The notes under the pieces: model-generated | The model's database searches: none | What the model saw: only the letters and a program-made list of their open reading frames with translations | Told to the model about the DNA's origin: nothing | Program-made: the position numbers and the translations under genes | Source of the DNA: Hevea brasiliensis | Taxonomy: Eukaryota; Streptophyta; Magnoliopsida; Malpighiales; Euphorbiaceae | Direction of reading: 5' to 3' | Length of the DNA stretch: 64,000 nucleotides | Assembly: GCF_030052815.1 (NCBI RefSeq) | Contig: NC_079507.1 | Span: 14,344,141 to 14,408,140 of the forward strand | Shown here: piece after piece, positions 12,600 to 23,176 of the stretch | Numbering within the stretch: position 1 is the first letter of the stretch | Layout of the letters: every line of letters begins with the position of its first letter

Positions 12600-13851
12600 G
12601 GTTATTGATGAAACATCTACAGTAATTCCTTGCATATTGACCAGGATATCTCATCCACCAGAAAGGTATGGTTTTCTTCATGCAGATGAACAAGAGTTGT
12701 TTGCTCATGAAGAAATAGATCATGGAGATGATCCTTCCTTTTACCTATGAAGAAGCTATATCAGATATAGACTCTTCTAAATGGATTGAAGCTATGAAAT
12801 CTGAAATTGATTCCATGCATAAGAACCAAGTTTGGGATCTTGTTGACCTGCCTCAAGGTATTGTACCTATAGGAAATAAATGAGTTTTCAAGAAGAAGAT
12901 TGGTTTTGATGGAAAGGTAGAGAGCTACAAGGCAAGGCTAGTAGTAAAAGGGTTTCGCCAAAGGCAAGGAATCGACTATGACGAGACTTTCTTGCCTGTT
13001 GCCATGCTTAAATCAATTAGGATTTTATTAGCAATAGCTGCATATTATGATTATGAGATTTGGTAGATGGATGTCAAAACAGCTTTTCTCAATGGAAACA
13101 TTGATGAAAACATTTTCATGGAATAACCTAGGGTTTTGAATCCCAAGATAGTTCCAAGGTGTGCAAGCTGAAATGATCCATTTATGGGTTGAAACAAGGT
13201 TCGAGGAGTTGGAACATCCATTTTGATGAAGCCATTAAGTCATTTGGTTCTATAAAAAATGTGGATGAACCATGTGTATATAAGAAGGTTAGTGAAAGTG
13301 CTGTCACTTTCCTTGTCTTATATGTATATGATATTTTGTTAATAGGCAATGATATAGGTATGTTGACAACTGTCAAGGTATGGTTGTCAAATATATTGTC
13401 CATGAAAGACTTAGGGGAAGCAACCTATATTCTTGGAATTTGCATCTATAGAGATAGAGTGAAAAGAATAATTGGTTTATCCCAAAGTCTATACTTGGAA
13501 AAGGTGTTAAAGAGGTTTAACATGCTTGATTCCAAGAGAAGATTATTACCAGTGAGACATGGTATCCATCTTTCTAAGGAAATGTCTCCAAAGACACCTG
13601 AAGAAAGAGACAAGATGGCCAGGATTCCATATGCTTTGGTTATTGGAAGTTTGATGTATGCAATGTTGTGTACTAGGCTAGATATCGCGTATTTTGTTAG
13701 TTTGACTGGCAGGTTTCAATCCAATCTAGGTTTGGAACACTGGATAGCTGTCAAGAATATCCTTAAATACTTGAGAAGAACTGAAGGTTTATTCTTGATT
13801 TATGGAGGTGACGACCTACAATTGGATGGTTACACTGATTCTAATTTTTAA
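12600..13851 (+). pseudogene. Ty1/copia reverse transcriptase (broken)
   Basis: The RT opening WIEAMKSEIDSMHKNQVWDL is seen at about 12781, followed by KARLVVKGFRQRQGIDYDET and MDVKTAFLNGN. The palm motif reads LYVYDILLIGND at about 13318-13353 instead of YVDD, so the first catalytic Asp of the pair is replaced by Tyr. The thumb and connection (SMKDLGEATYILG, SLYLEKVLKRFNM, IGSLMYAMLCTRLDIAYFVS) are intact in one 220-residue frame from 13189. Stops at about 12883 and 13063 (TGG-to-TGA and CAG-to-TAG type), and others near 13122-13180, break the first half. The copy cannot encode an active enzyme. Confidence 0.9.
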
Positions 13852-14305
13852 TAAGATATCAATGATAGAAAGTCTACCTCTAGTCTTGTGTTCATTTGTA
13901 ATGGAGGTACAGTCAATTGGAAGATTTCCAAGCAGTACATTCTTGATTCCACTCGAGGCCGAGTACATTCTTTGCATCGAATCTTTGCAAAAGAGGCTCT
14001 TTGGATAAGAAGTTCGTGACAGAACTTATAGTAGTTCCTTCCATTGAGTCAGCAGTTCCTCTCTACTATGATAACAATAGAGCGGTCATACAGGCTAAGG
14101 AACCCCAGTCTCACCAGAAATCCAAACACATAGAAAGGCGCTATCACATTATCAGAGAGATAGTTGGGTGAGGCGATATAGTCATGTAGAAAATAACATC
14201 AGCCGAAAATCCAGCTAATCCATTCACAAAGCCTATGTCACAAACTCAATTAGACCGACACCTTGAGAAGATGGGTCTTAGATATTGTAATAAATGGCTT
14301 TAGTG
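13800..14305 (+). pseudogene. Ty1/copia RNase H (broken)
   Basis: RNase H begins at DGYTDSNF, followed by two adjacent stops near 13849-13855, then DINDRKSTSSLVFICNGG, VNWKISKQYI and, in other frames, the EAEYILC block, a histidine-containing HIERRYHIIRE stretch (about 14128-14160) and NPFTKPMSQTQLDRHLEKMG (about 14218-14275). The end of the reading, close to 14300, is followed by a short purine-rich tract (GTGAGAGAT) and the 3' LTR. All blocks are collinear with copia RNase H but spread over shifted frames. Confidence 0.85.
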
Positions 14306-14317
14306 CTAGTGAGAGAT

Positions 14318-15735
14318 TGTTAGTACCCCAGAGCATATCATTTTGTATGTATCCTGTAAATATTTTATTAATAAAAGGCAATTTTACTTTTTTATTTACA
14401 TAATCTGTTTATTTGTAATTAAAAAGATCGATTGATATTTTGTTAGAAATTCTATTCTTAAATTGTTAAGAATATGAGTGATAGTATTTCTAGAACAAAG
14501 TATCATAAATTGGTTCACAATTGAGGATACTTCACAAAGGACATGACTTATCCAGAAAAATTGTATTCATGTTTGTTCCCAAGGAATTTATATGAGATAT
14601 AAATAAGATGGAGTGGTAAGTCTCATGCCACATAACAAATATGATAGGCACTTATGCATGATAAGTAGGCCGAACTAGTGACGCTTATGACAAGCACATA
14701 GAGTTTACTCTTGTCAATGCATTATCATATATCATATCAGTGAATATAATCTTTAGACCTGAGATAACACAATTATCTTGTGTATAGGTGGTTTGAGTTT
14801 GATACTACTTTCATACTCATACTGTGTATAGGTATATGGGCATGTGTTGGCTCCTACTAGTTACATATAAAGATAGGTGTTGATCAAGATGGAATCCGTT
14901 GCCCTAAGTAAATAGGGATGAAATCCTATGTTCATTTAATTATTCTTGATGATTCAAGTTCCTGACTAGGACAGATAGATTTAGTCAAAAAAGAGTTTCT
15001 GACAAGAAAATCTAATTAATCAAGAATTGGAATTAAAAGAGAACATAATGTTCATAGCAAATGGAGTTTGACATTAACCATGACTCTAGATGGAATTGGG
15101 ATTTTGTAACGGAGGGACTCTAGTGCATGGTAACATATGATTAAAGGTTCATTTAAGGTATTCCTTATTAGTAATTGGGTGGCCATGGTATGCTATGCTA
15201 GGTGTCAACCATGGTCTATGATGTACCTGAAATGTTTTGGAGAAATCATTTAAGGTAAGAAATAGTTCTAATTATATTTTGGGATAATATCATTTATCAT
15301 TGCTAATAAGTAATGAGCCTAGTAAGTTACACATCTGCACAAGTTAATCACTAATTAAAATGTGATTTAATTGATTAATTAAAGAGTTTAATTAATTAAT
15401 TAAATAGGTTTGATTTGCAATAAGATTACAAAGTCCCTAGCATGAGTTGAATTAAAACCTAGATTATTGGATGTATAGTATAGATTAAATTTATATTTAA
15501 ATTGTTTAAATATGAATTTAAAAGTGAGAGATTAATTAATGAAGATTAATTAGTCAATTAATTAATATTTGATATTAATTAATTTGAAGAGAAGAAATTA
15601 TAATTTTTGGAAAATTATGTGGTGACATGTGGTACCATGAGATGGTGATACTTGTCACCACACAAGCTTGCCACTTGTCTTCCTATGATGGAAGACCACT
15701 TTTTAAAGAAACCGCATGTGAAGTATAAATAAATC
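14318..15735 (+). mobile_element. Copia 3' LTR, probably truncated
   Basis: The LTR starts with TGTTAGTACCCCAG right after the purine tract at the end of RNase H. About 1.4 kb of AT-rich sequence follows, including TTAATTAATTAATTAA-like runs at 15375-15410 and 15535-15585. It runs into the gypsy LTR tail near 15735 without a clear CA end of its own. No second copy exists upstream of gag, so the 5' LTR is missing and the true LTR end cannot be fixed by comparison. Confidence 0.65.
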
Positions 15736-16514
15736 TTAATTATTTAAATTATGTTTTATTTCTATCTTCATTTGTATATTATTTCCTTGTTATATTATTG
15801 CACCACTAAGCAGCAATGCTTAGCGCGATGGAATTGTTTCCTCGCGTAGGTACTGAAGTTAAAGCCCAGCGAATACTAAACAGAGATTTTCGAGTTTTGA
15901 TCTGTAGAGCATTCAAGGTTGTCACCTCCTCAGCAATGCATGTAGATAGGGCTCACATTAAGCATATCATGTATTTTGTGTATGTTATTTATTTCTTATT
16001 TTGTAATGTAAATTAGCAAATTGTAATTAATTTGTATATCATGTAAATTAAGGATTTATTTAATTATTGCAAATAATGTAAATTAATGCAAATTTGAGAA
16101 TTTTACTATAAGAATGGAGCATGAATGAATTTGTACAAATGAGTATAGATTTGAATTACATAATGATTTTTCAAATGATGATATGAGTATGGAAATGATT
16201 ATGAAATTGAAATGTATGGATGAGATTTGAATATGAGAAAATTATGAGAATGATTGATGAGATAATTATGATTAGCATGGATGAGATTTTTATTTTAAAA
16301 TATTGTTAATTTCAAACAGGTGAATATTGAAATACGCCAAACGATAATAAAATAGGGAAAACTCCACTGGTTTCTCCATAAAAAAATAATTGATATTAAA
16401 TTAAACGAATTCAAAATTATTAAAAAAAATAAAGTAAGATAAGTTAGGGTGCTCCGGCACCGATTGTAGCACGCCTTGCTCAGCTACACTATAGTCGGGT
16501 GAGGGGTGTTACAT
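15736..16514 (+). mobile_element. Gypsy LTR tail, 5' truncated
   Basis: From TTGCACCACTAAGCAGC at about 15799 the sequence matches the reverse complement of the Tekay LTR of element A (around 25985-26060) and the tail at 1-417. It ends GGGTGAGGGGTGTTACA at 16514. The next base begins pol coding of element C directly, with no primer binding site or gag between, so the junction is a recombination or deletion point, or this LTR was inserted into C and later lost its 5' part. Confidence 0.7.
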
Positions 16515-17838
16515 GTGAAGCTTATCTAGCTCATGTGATAGACACCTAGGAGGGGACTCTAGATCTTAAAGATATTCCTACGGTATGGGATTTTTCGGAT
16601 GTCTTTCTGGAAGAATTACCGGGATTGCCTCCAGAAAGAGAGTTGCAGTTTGAAATTGAGACTATGCCTAGTGTGGAGCCAATCTCCATCACTCCTTATA
16701 GGATGGCACCTGCTGAGTTGAAAGAGTTGAAGGTGCAATTACAGGAATTGTTAGATAAGGGTTTCATCCGCCCTAGCGTGTCACCTTAGGGAGCACCAGT
16801 ATTATTTGTGAAGAAGAAGGATGGTACTCTCTGTCTATGCATAGACTACAGATAGTTGAATAAGGTGACCATAAAGAATAGATATCCTCTGCCACGGATC
16901 GATGATTTGTTTGATCAGTTGAAGGATGCAACTGTATTCTCCAAAATTAACTTGAGATTAGTCTACTACCAGTTGAGGGTGCAGGAGCAAAGTATTCCTA
17001 AAACTACCTTTAGGACTCGATATGGCCATTATGAGTTCTTGGTAATGCCATTCGGGTTGACTAATGCTCCCGCTGCTTTTATGGGCATGATGAACACTAT
17101 CTTCAGGCCATATTTGGACTAGTTTGTTGTGGTGTTCATTGATGATATTTTGGTGTACTCAAAGAATGCAGAGGAACACGACAAGCACTTGAGGATAGTA
17201 TTGCAGACTTTGAGGGAGAAGCAGTTGTATGCCAAACTGTTAAAATGTGAGTTTTGGCTAAAGGAGATTTCATTTTTGGGGCATATTGTATCTGCAGAAG
17301 GTATCCAGGTGGATCCTAGCAAAGTAGAAGCCATTCTTAATTGGAAGCCACTTAGAAATGTCACGGAAGTTCGGAGTTTCCTTGGTTTAGCCGGGTATTA
17401 TCGAAGGTTTGTGAAGGGATTCTCCATGCTAGCATCTCCACTGACCAAGCTACTTAGGAAGGATGTAAAATTTCAGTGGACTGATCAGTGCTAGGAAAGT
17501 TTTGATGAGTTAAAGAGGCGTTTAACTGAAGCTCCAGTTTTAACCTTGCCCACTTTGGGTAAGGAGTATACCATATACAATGATGTTTCTCATAACGGAT
17601 TGGGCTGTGTGTTGATGCAAGATAAGAATGTCATTGCCTATGCTTCACGCCAGCTTAAACCGCATGAGAGGAATTATCCTGCACATGACTTGGAGCTAGT
17701 AGCCATTATCTTTGCCTTGAAGATCTGGAGACATTACTTGTATGGAGAGAGATGTTATATATTCACAGATCATAAAAGTTTGAAATACTTAGGCATACAG
17801 AAGGAGTTAACTTTGAGGCAAAGGAGATGGTTAGACCT
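16515..17838 (+). pseudogene. Tekay element C: end of protease, RT and start of RNase H (left half)
   Basis: The reading starts in the protease-RT linker ([11 protein letters not shown]), then [20 protein letters not shown], the RT core ([39 protein letters not shown], and the catalytic box [12 protein letters not shown] at about 17128-17163) and RNase H ([36 protein letters not shown]). Stops at about 16545, 16787, 16855, 17120 and 17492 are all TAG where relatives have CAG or TGG. The coding is cut at 17838 by the Ogre element B and resumes at 48733. Gag, most of protease, primer binding site and 5' LTR are absent. Confidence 0.93.
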
Positions 17839-18462
17839 TGTCGACACCATATTTTAGCCGATCCTCGAAATCAATAGACCTTGAAATCGACCCCCCAGCA
17901 CTGAGCCTCCTTGTCATTCAATTCATTTCTGATCTCTCTTCCTTGGGATCAAACCAAAGTCAAGTCTCTTTGCCAACTAATCACATTTCCGATCTCTCTT
18001 TATAAGAAATCAAACCAGTACCAGGTCTCCATCCTTACTGATCTCTTAAATCAATTACCAAGTTTCCTGGCCAGTCAATCACACATCCGATCCCTTGTCA
18101 AACGAAATTGAACCAACATTAGGTCTTCATGCCATCCGATCCCCCTTTCATAAATATTGTAGATAGTTGTTCAATAAAGTTAAGGATTTAATCTGGCTTA
18201 ATGGTGCTTCTGATCTTAAGTGTTCAGATCAGGTTTTCAATTTTAATAATCTAAAGTTTCGTTCAGTGTTTGTTCTCGGTTTAGGCCAATCTCATGCTTA
18301 CAATGTTTTGTCGATATCTCATACATAGATTAATAATTGCATTTAAGTTATTCTAATATGTTCAGACAATCAGGCACTTTTGCAACTTAGATACTTTCTG
18401 ATCTCATCCAGTCATGGAACAAAAAGGAACTTCATTTCATTTCAAATTAAAATATATACAAG

Positions 18463-18747
18463 TCATTCGGCTGGAGGATCACCCCCAGCCTGTTCTACAT
18501 TTTGTTCACCCCCTCTATCACCTTTAGCCTCCTCCTCGCTATCCTCTTCGTCTTGGGGAGCCAGGTCCACCATCCAGAAAAAGTCCTCCTCGGGATAACG
18601 CTTCTTGAGCTCGGCTAAGAGATCCCCATGGGCAATCACATAAGCGCCGGCCTCCCTTGTCACGCCGGCCTCCCTTGTCACTGCCTCTTCTTCTTTTGCT
18701 TTGAGTTCCTTAGTGAGGCTAGCGCCATAATTAAATGAGGGGGGCAT
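18463..18747 (-). CDS. Antisense acidic ORF in the Ogre LTR (94 aa)
   Basis: This frame is open on the minus strand of the left LTR. It has a charged central part (GDLLAELKKRYPEEDFFWM) and a very acidic tail (DEEDSEEEAKGDRGGEQNVE). From memory, the blocks resemble the C-terminal part of the antisense extra ORF (aORF) described in Tat-lineage elements, though there it lies outside the LTRs. A duplicated hexapeptide VTREAG reflects the 18-bp duplication. In the right LTR (about 44930-45170) the same stretch is present but has one stop after VDLAP. It could be the last exon of a spliced antisense transcript, because an AG follows a pyrimidine-rich tract just upstream. No function is known to me. 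Confidence 0.35.
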   Translation of the reverse strand: MPPSFNYGASLTKELKAKEEEAVTREAGVTREAGAYVIAHGDLLAELKKRYPEEDFFWMVDLAPQDEEDSEEEAKGDRGGEQNVEQAGGDPPAE

Positions 18748-18907
18748 CGGCTAATTAAAGACCGACAGATTAAGGTAGATGTTTTACAGATCGGTTAAGG
18801 GCTATTCAGTTGGGAATCGGATCAGATAAACATATCAGAGATCGGAAAATAACCAATGCAATAATAATAAAATGATAATTGTCAAAATAAAATTTCATTT
18901 CCAAAAA

Positions 18908-19151
18908 GGTCAGATTACATTATTTGGGCGATCTCTATAGATCGGATTACATTAGAGGTCAGATTACATCATTTGGGCGATCTCTATAGATCAGATTACA
19001 TCAGAGGTCAGATTACATCATTTGGGCGATCTCTATAGATCGGATTACATTAGAGGTCAGATTACATCATTTGGGCGATCTCTATAGATCAGATTACATC
19101 AGAGGTCAGATTACATCATTTGGGCGATCTCTAGAGATCGGTAGTACATCC
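18908..19151. repeat. 49-bp tandem repeat, five copies (left LTR)
   Basis: The unit begins GGTCAGATTACATCATTTGG and continues GCGATCTCTATAGATC, with alternating GGATTACATTAGA and AGATTACATCAGA endings. Copies start at 18908, 18957, 19006, 19055 and 19104 (the last is partial). The alternation shows that a two-unit block was duplicated. The right LTR has only three copies (45341-45488). Confidence 0.9.
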
Positions 19152-19249
19152 TATCTAGTAAAGGCCTATTTCAAAGCCTAGTCTCGTATCTGAATCAAAA
19201 GATGTGTTTGATCAGGAGATCGGCCATCGATATCGGATAGATGTACAGC

Positions 19250-19609
19250 TCAGATGGGGGGGACTATGACTCTCATGAGGATAAGAGAGGTCATCGTCAA
19301 TGTTAACGCTCCGAACCAAGCCGCTGTCGGAACATCCAATGTGGTGAGAAACCAAATGAACTTCGAAGGGCAGTCACCAATAATAGGAGGGAAATTAGCA
19401 GTCTTCTCGCTCGAAATCAGTTTGCCGATTATATCGGTCGATCGACTTGAGATTGACATGATCGATATTCTCGATCTGGATCGGTAAATTAGTCCGGTTC
19501 TCTCACTGTCATCAAATATGGCCATAGTGATTTTCTGATCACTAGGGTCGAAAATTTTCGATCGGTGAACAAGGTGAACAACCGGAAAAAGATCAAAAGC
19601 AGCTATCAT
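19250..19609 (-). CDS. Antisense ORF in the Ogre LTR (119 aa, left copy)
   Basis: The ORF starts [20 protein letters not shown] and has no cysteine or membrane pattern that I recognise. About 85 bases upstream on the minus strand is a TATATATA motif (about 19696-19703), so an antisense transcript from within the LTR is possible. The right LTR copy (45529-45942) is also open over the same length and is extended to 137 residues: a G run is seven long here and six there, which changes the last few residues. About 14 of 119 residues differ between copies, as expected for neutral drift since insertion. I do not recognise the product; it may be chance. Confidence 0.3.
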   Translation of the reverse strand: MIAAFDLFPVVHLVHRSKIFDPSDQKITMAIFDDSERTGLIYRSRSRISIMSISSRSTDIIGKLISSEKTANFPPIIGDCPSKFIWFLTTLDVPTAAWFGALTLTMTSLILMRVIVPPI

Positions 19610-20340
19610 GGCTGGGATTGTTGCCGGAGCAGCTAGAATAGGAAAAGTGAGAAAGAAAGAGGAGAAAATGAAATGCAGAAGGATTTCCCATTGGAGGTAT
19701 ATATAGAGAAGGTTTGAGCATTTAATGCTTGCAGAAAACGAAGCGGACGCCTTGGAAACTGAAGGAATAAATGCCTTGACTGAATAACCCCAGACAAAGG
19801 AGAAGACTCTGGAGCGGGAAAGATCGGAGAGGGGCCCAGCATGAGAGATCAGAAAAGGATCATATTATAAAGATCGGAAGGGAGGGGAAATCGGAAAGCA
19901 AAGAAGACGATGAGACAACTTTCAATAACTGCCGTCATAATCAGAGCCGAGGTAGTTAAAGCATTGCAGACGAGATCAAATCTCCACATGCGCCTCATCT
20001 CGCAATCGCCCGCACTCTCGACAGTGCGGGACATGTCATGACAGTCTTGTACATCTCGATCTCCACCGTTGATTTAACTTGTAAGGACGAGTCCGGAGCC
20101 CTTAGATCAAAGAGAAGGCGACAAGACCAGCGCCTTTTATTCCCAGCCCTCGGATCTCCCTTGACAAGAAAGTTTTGGAACCATTGGATTAGAAAGGAGA
20201 AAGGATAAATATTTTGAAAAGGATCTCAGCCGTTCATCTTGATTCTCCTTAATTCCCAAGCATCAGATCATGTCCTTTAAAATACTAACCTTCCATCTCC
20301 CTCAAAGAAAATCCTGACCCTTCATTGGGAGCACCTGTTC

Positions 20341-20350
20341 CCTATAAATA
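20341..20350 (+). promoter_or_regulatory. TATA box of the left Ogre LTR
   Basis: CCTATAAATA, repeated at the same place in the right LTR. It lies about 2.5 kb into the LTR, upstream of a region without long repeats, and would set the U3/R boundary about 30 bases downstream, near 20375. This is inferred from sequence only. Confidence 0.6.
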
Positions 20351-21404
20351 CCTGCATGAAAACTGTTGAAAAAAAAATGAAGAAAAGGGTGGTGACTATA
20401 GTAGAGAGTCTCTGAAACTTAATTCAGTTTTGCTACTCTGCTATTTTTAAGCTTTCAAAAATAGGAAAAACTTCAGAAACCAGTTTTCTAAAGTATTTTC
20501 TTTGAAGAAGTATTGAATACTGAAACTCTCCATTTTCAGTTTGTTCATTACTTTGTGATACCCTTTCTTAGTTCTAGTTCTGTTTTCGTCACTTTTATAT
20601 CCACTATTATTTTTCGAGCTCAATCTCATTCATTGTCATTCCGGTTCGATTACATTCTAACTTGGTATTCTTCATTCCAAGGTGAACATTAGTCCCCAGA
20701 TTATTAACACGCAACTCTGCAACATTCGTGACTCCATAGTTAGTTCAATAGGTTCAACTTCCTACAGGTGAGTGTCTGAACTGTTGCCCTATTCAATGTT
20801 TGTCTCTATTTTCTTTTTCTTTTTTTTTATGCTCGTAATTTTCGTTAAAGTTTGTCTTATGTTAGAAGGTCCCACGTAGGTGGTTATTCTCTTGAGTTTA
20901 TCTTTTGATACATCAGTTCATGTTATTTATTTATTCTTAGTCTTTTATTATCTCTTAATGTAGGCGTTCTGGTTACGGGTAGCGTATAGGTAGTTTGATA
21001 AAATGTTGGTAACTGTATCTTAACACAAGAGTTTTTTTAAATAAAAGTTCGGATAATATATCAGAGAAAATTATAAAGACGAGCCCTTAGACTAGCTCAA
21101 GAAGGTGACTAGGTAAGGTGGGGAGTCGGAGTAAAATCGAATTTCAGACTAGCAAATTAAATAGAGCAAATATGGCTTGCTGAAAGGTACTAGTAAGGCG
21201 ACCACATGGAGATCGGTAAAAATTAAGTCTGGTTTCCCCTATCTAGTCACAAGATACCGATGAGTTAAAAGAAGCTTAATCCGGGTTCCAAGTGTCTTCA
21301 GATGCCAGAACCCTTAGCCTAAGGTCCTTGCGCGATACGAACATAATTAAAGTTCAAGAGGTCAGGGGAGAGTTCTTGCCTGATCCTCATCCAAACCAAA
21401 TAGG

Positions 21405-21840
21405 AGATCGGAAGAGAGTTCTTATCCGAGATCCTTTATCAAAACTCTAAAATTGCATATCAAAAGAGATCGGAGGAGAGTTCTTATCCGATTCTCAACC
21501 AAAGTTTTAATAAATATTTAAAGAGATCGGAGGAGAGTTCTTATCCGATTCTCAATTAAAAGTTTTAATAAATATTTAAAAAAGATCGGAGGAGAGTTCT
21601 TATCCGATTCTCAATCAAAAATTTTAAGGGATATTAAAAAGAGATCGGAGGAGAGTTCTTATTCGATTCTCAACCAAAATTTTAATAAATATTAAAAGAG
21701 ATCGGAGGAGAGTTCTTATCCGATTCTCAATCTAAATTTTAAGGAATATTAAAAAGAGATTGGAGGAGAGTCTTATCCGATTCTCAACCAAAATTTTAAT
21801 AAATATGTGGAGATCGGAGGAGAGTTCTTATCCGAGATCC
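21405..21840. repeat. About 56-bp tandem repeat, eight copies (left LTR)
   Basis: The core AGATCGGAGGAGAGTTCTTA, followed by TCCGATTCTCAACC and an AT-rich spacer (TTTTAATAAATATT), recurs at about 21405, 21471, 21526, 21585, 21643, 21702, 21758 and 21811. The first and last copies have the variant ending TCCGAGATCC, so they mark the array edges. The right LTR has nine copies (about 47746-48238). Confidence 0.85.
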
Positions 21841-22331
21841 ATCATTCAAACTTTGAATAGAGTATCCCCAGAGATCGGAAAAGCTTTTATCCGGATTTTC
21901 TCAAATTTAAACTAAGACAGCACAATACGCAAAGTAACCCCCTAAATAGAACAGAAAAGCAACACTAACTCATTAAGGGTCCTCTCATTTATTTTTGTAT
22001 CTGGGTAACCCGAATTAGTGAAAAATCAAATATTCCCTTTTATCAAAGGGATTAATATCTTCATTCTAACCCCCTAACCATCGATTTTAATTTATAAAGA
22101 GCGTAAGGTTAAATCTGCTCACCCTCATTGAGGGACGAGGTGGGGTGCCTAACACCTTCACCACCCGTTTACTGACCCTGAACCTAGAATATCTATTTTT
22201 GAAGTGGTTTCATTTTAATTCATTTTCACAAATGGTTTTCTTTAATTTCCCTCAAAATTAAAGTGGTGACTCATCACTCTTTTCCACTTCGGTGAGTGTT
22301 CGTCCAGGTGACCGCAAAATACCTTGCGACA

Positions 22332-22354
22332 GCTTGGCGACTTCGCTGGGGATG
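22332..22354 (+). promoter_or_regulatory. Primer-binding region of Ogre element B
   Basis: TTGGCGACTTCGCTGGGGAT follows the LTR end within three bases. From memory this closely matches the site in other Ogre/Tat elements, reported as complementary to a tRNA-Arg 3' end. A tRNA comparison was not possible here. Confidence 0.7.
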
Positions 22355-23176
22355 TACCCCAGTTCAGAGGTCCAAAAGTAGATTTAATTTTATGCTCAAA
22401 CCATAGTTAGGTGGGCTTAATTTACAAAATTCCATATGTTAATTATTGTTATTTTCGCTAATCGTTTTGCTTGTCTTGATTGTCTTATCACAGCACTCTT
22501 CGTCTAAAAAAAAAAGGAAAAACTCCCCCATATTGGGAAGAGGTAAAAGTGTCCCTTCACACACTAAACACTCACACAATATCCTCATACACTTCAGCCC
22601 TATGCTTGGGCTTTCTTATCCCTTTTAGGAAATAGGAGGGAGTCATGTAGCGGTACCCGTGGGTTTTACCCCGTTAGTATCCGTGAAGGCTTCTGCTCAG
22701 ATTGAAACTCATTTTATTTACTGTGATACCCGTGGAACTCTCCCGTTAGTATCATGGTGGTAGAATGGGGCTCTACTGTTTATAGTGGGGGCAATTTGGG
22801 AACCTGTGGCTTTTAGAAATTTAGACCTTGAGCTAAACTATCACAATAGCTGGAAGCCGTAGAAAACTACCTCATAAGATAGAACTATCCAATTAGGTAG
22901 CACCTATCCGGTATCAGGACTCTCCTTATTTTAGGACAAAAGGGACATGCTTGCTCTCACCCTATTTTGTTTGTGTTTTCTTATGTTCTTATTTTTAAGG
23001 GTAATCTTAGATCATACTATTAGGAGGACCTACATACTTTCCTACTTTGATAAATGTGTAAGTGTTACCCTGCCAATAGTATAATTCAAAAATTACCTAA
23101 ATTTGTCCTGCTAACAAATTTTCCCTACAGGCATCACCAAATTAAGGTCTGTAAAAGAATAAGCATCATTTTTAAC
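22355..23176 (+). other. Ogre 5' leader with two hairpin-like repeats
   Basis: About 0.8 kb between the primer-binding region and ORF1 contains no convincing gene. Two related blocks occur at 22652-22682 (GGTACCCGTGGG ... CCCCGTTAGTATCC) and 22725-22753 (GATACCCGTGG ... TCCCGTTAGTATC). In each, the outer five bases can pair and an inner CCGTGG/CCCG helix is possible. This is the place where a packaging or translation element is expected in a retrotransposon RNA. A pyrimidine-rich tract ending CCCTACAG near 23131 could be a splice acceptor. Confidence 0.45.

Larger units (their letters stand above)
17839..22331 (+). repeat. Left (5') LTR of Ogre element B
   Basis: This 4.5 kb LTR has U3 with two antisense open frames (18463-18747 and 19250-19609, minus), a five-copy 49-bp tandem array (18908-19151), a TATA box (20341-20350), and an R/U5 part with an eight-copy array of about 56 bp (21405-21840). 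It ends TGCGACA at 22331, directly before the primer-binding region. The 18-bp unit GCCGGCCTCCCTTGTCAC is duplicated at about 18645-18680 but single in the right LTR. Confidence 0.92.
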
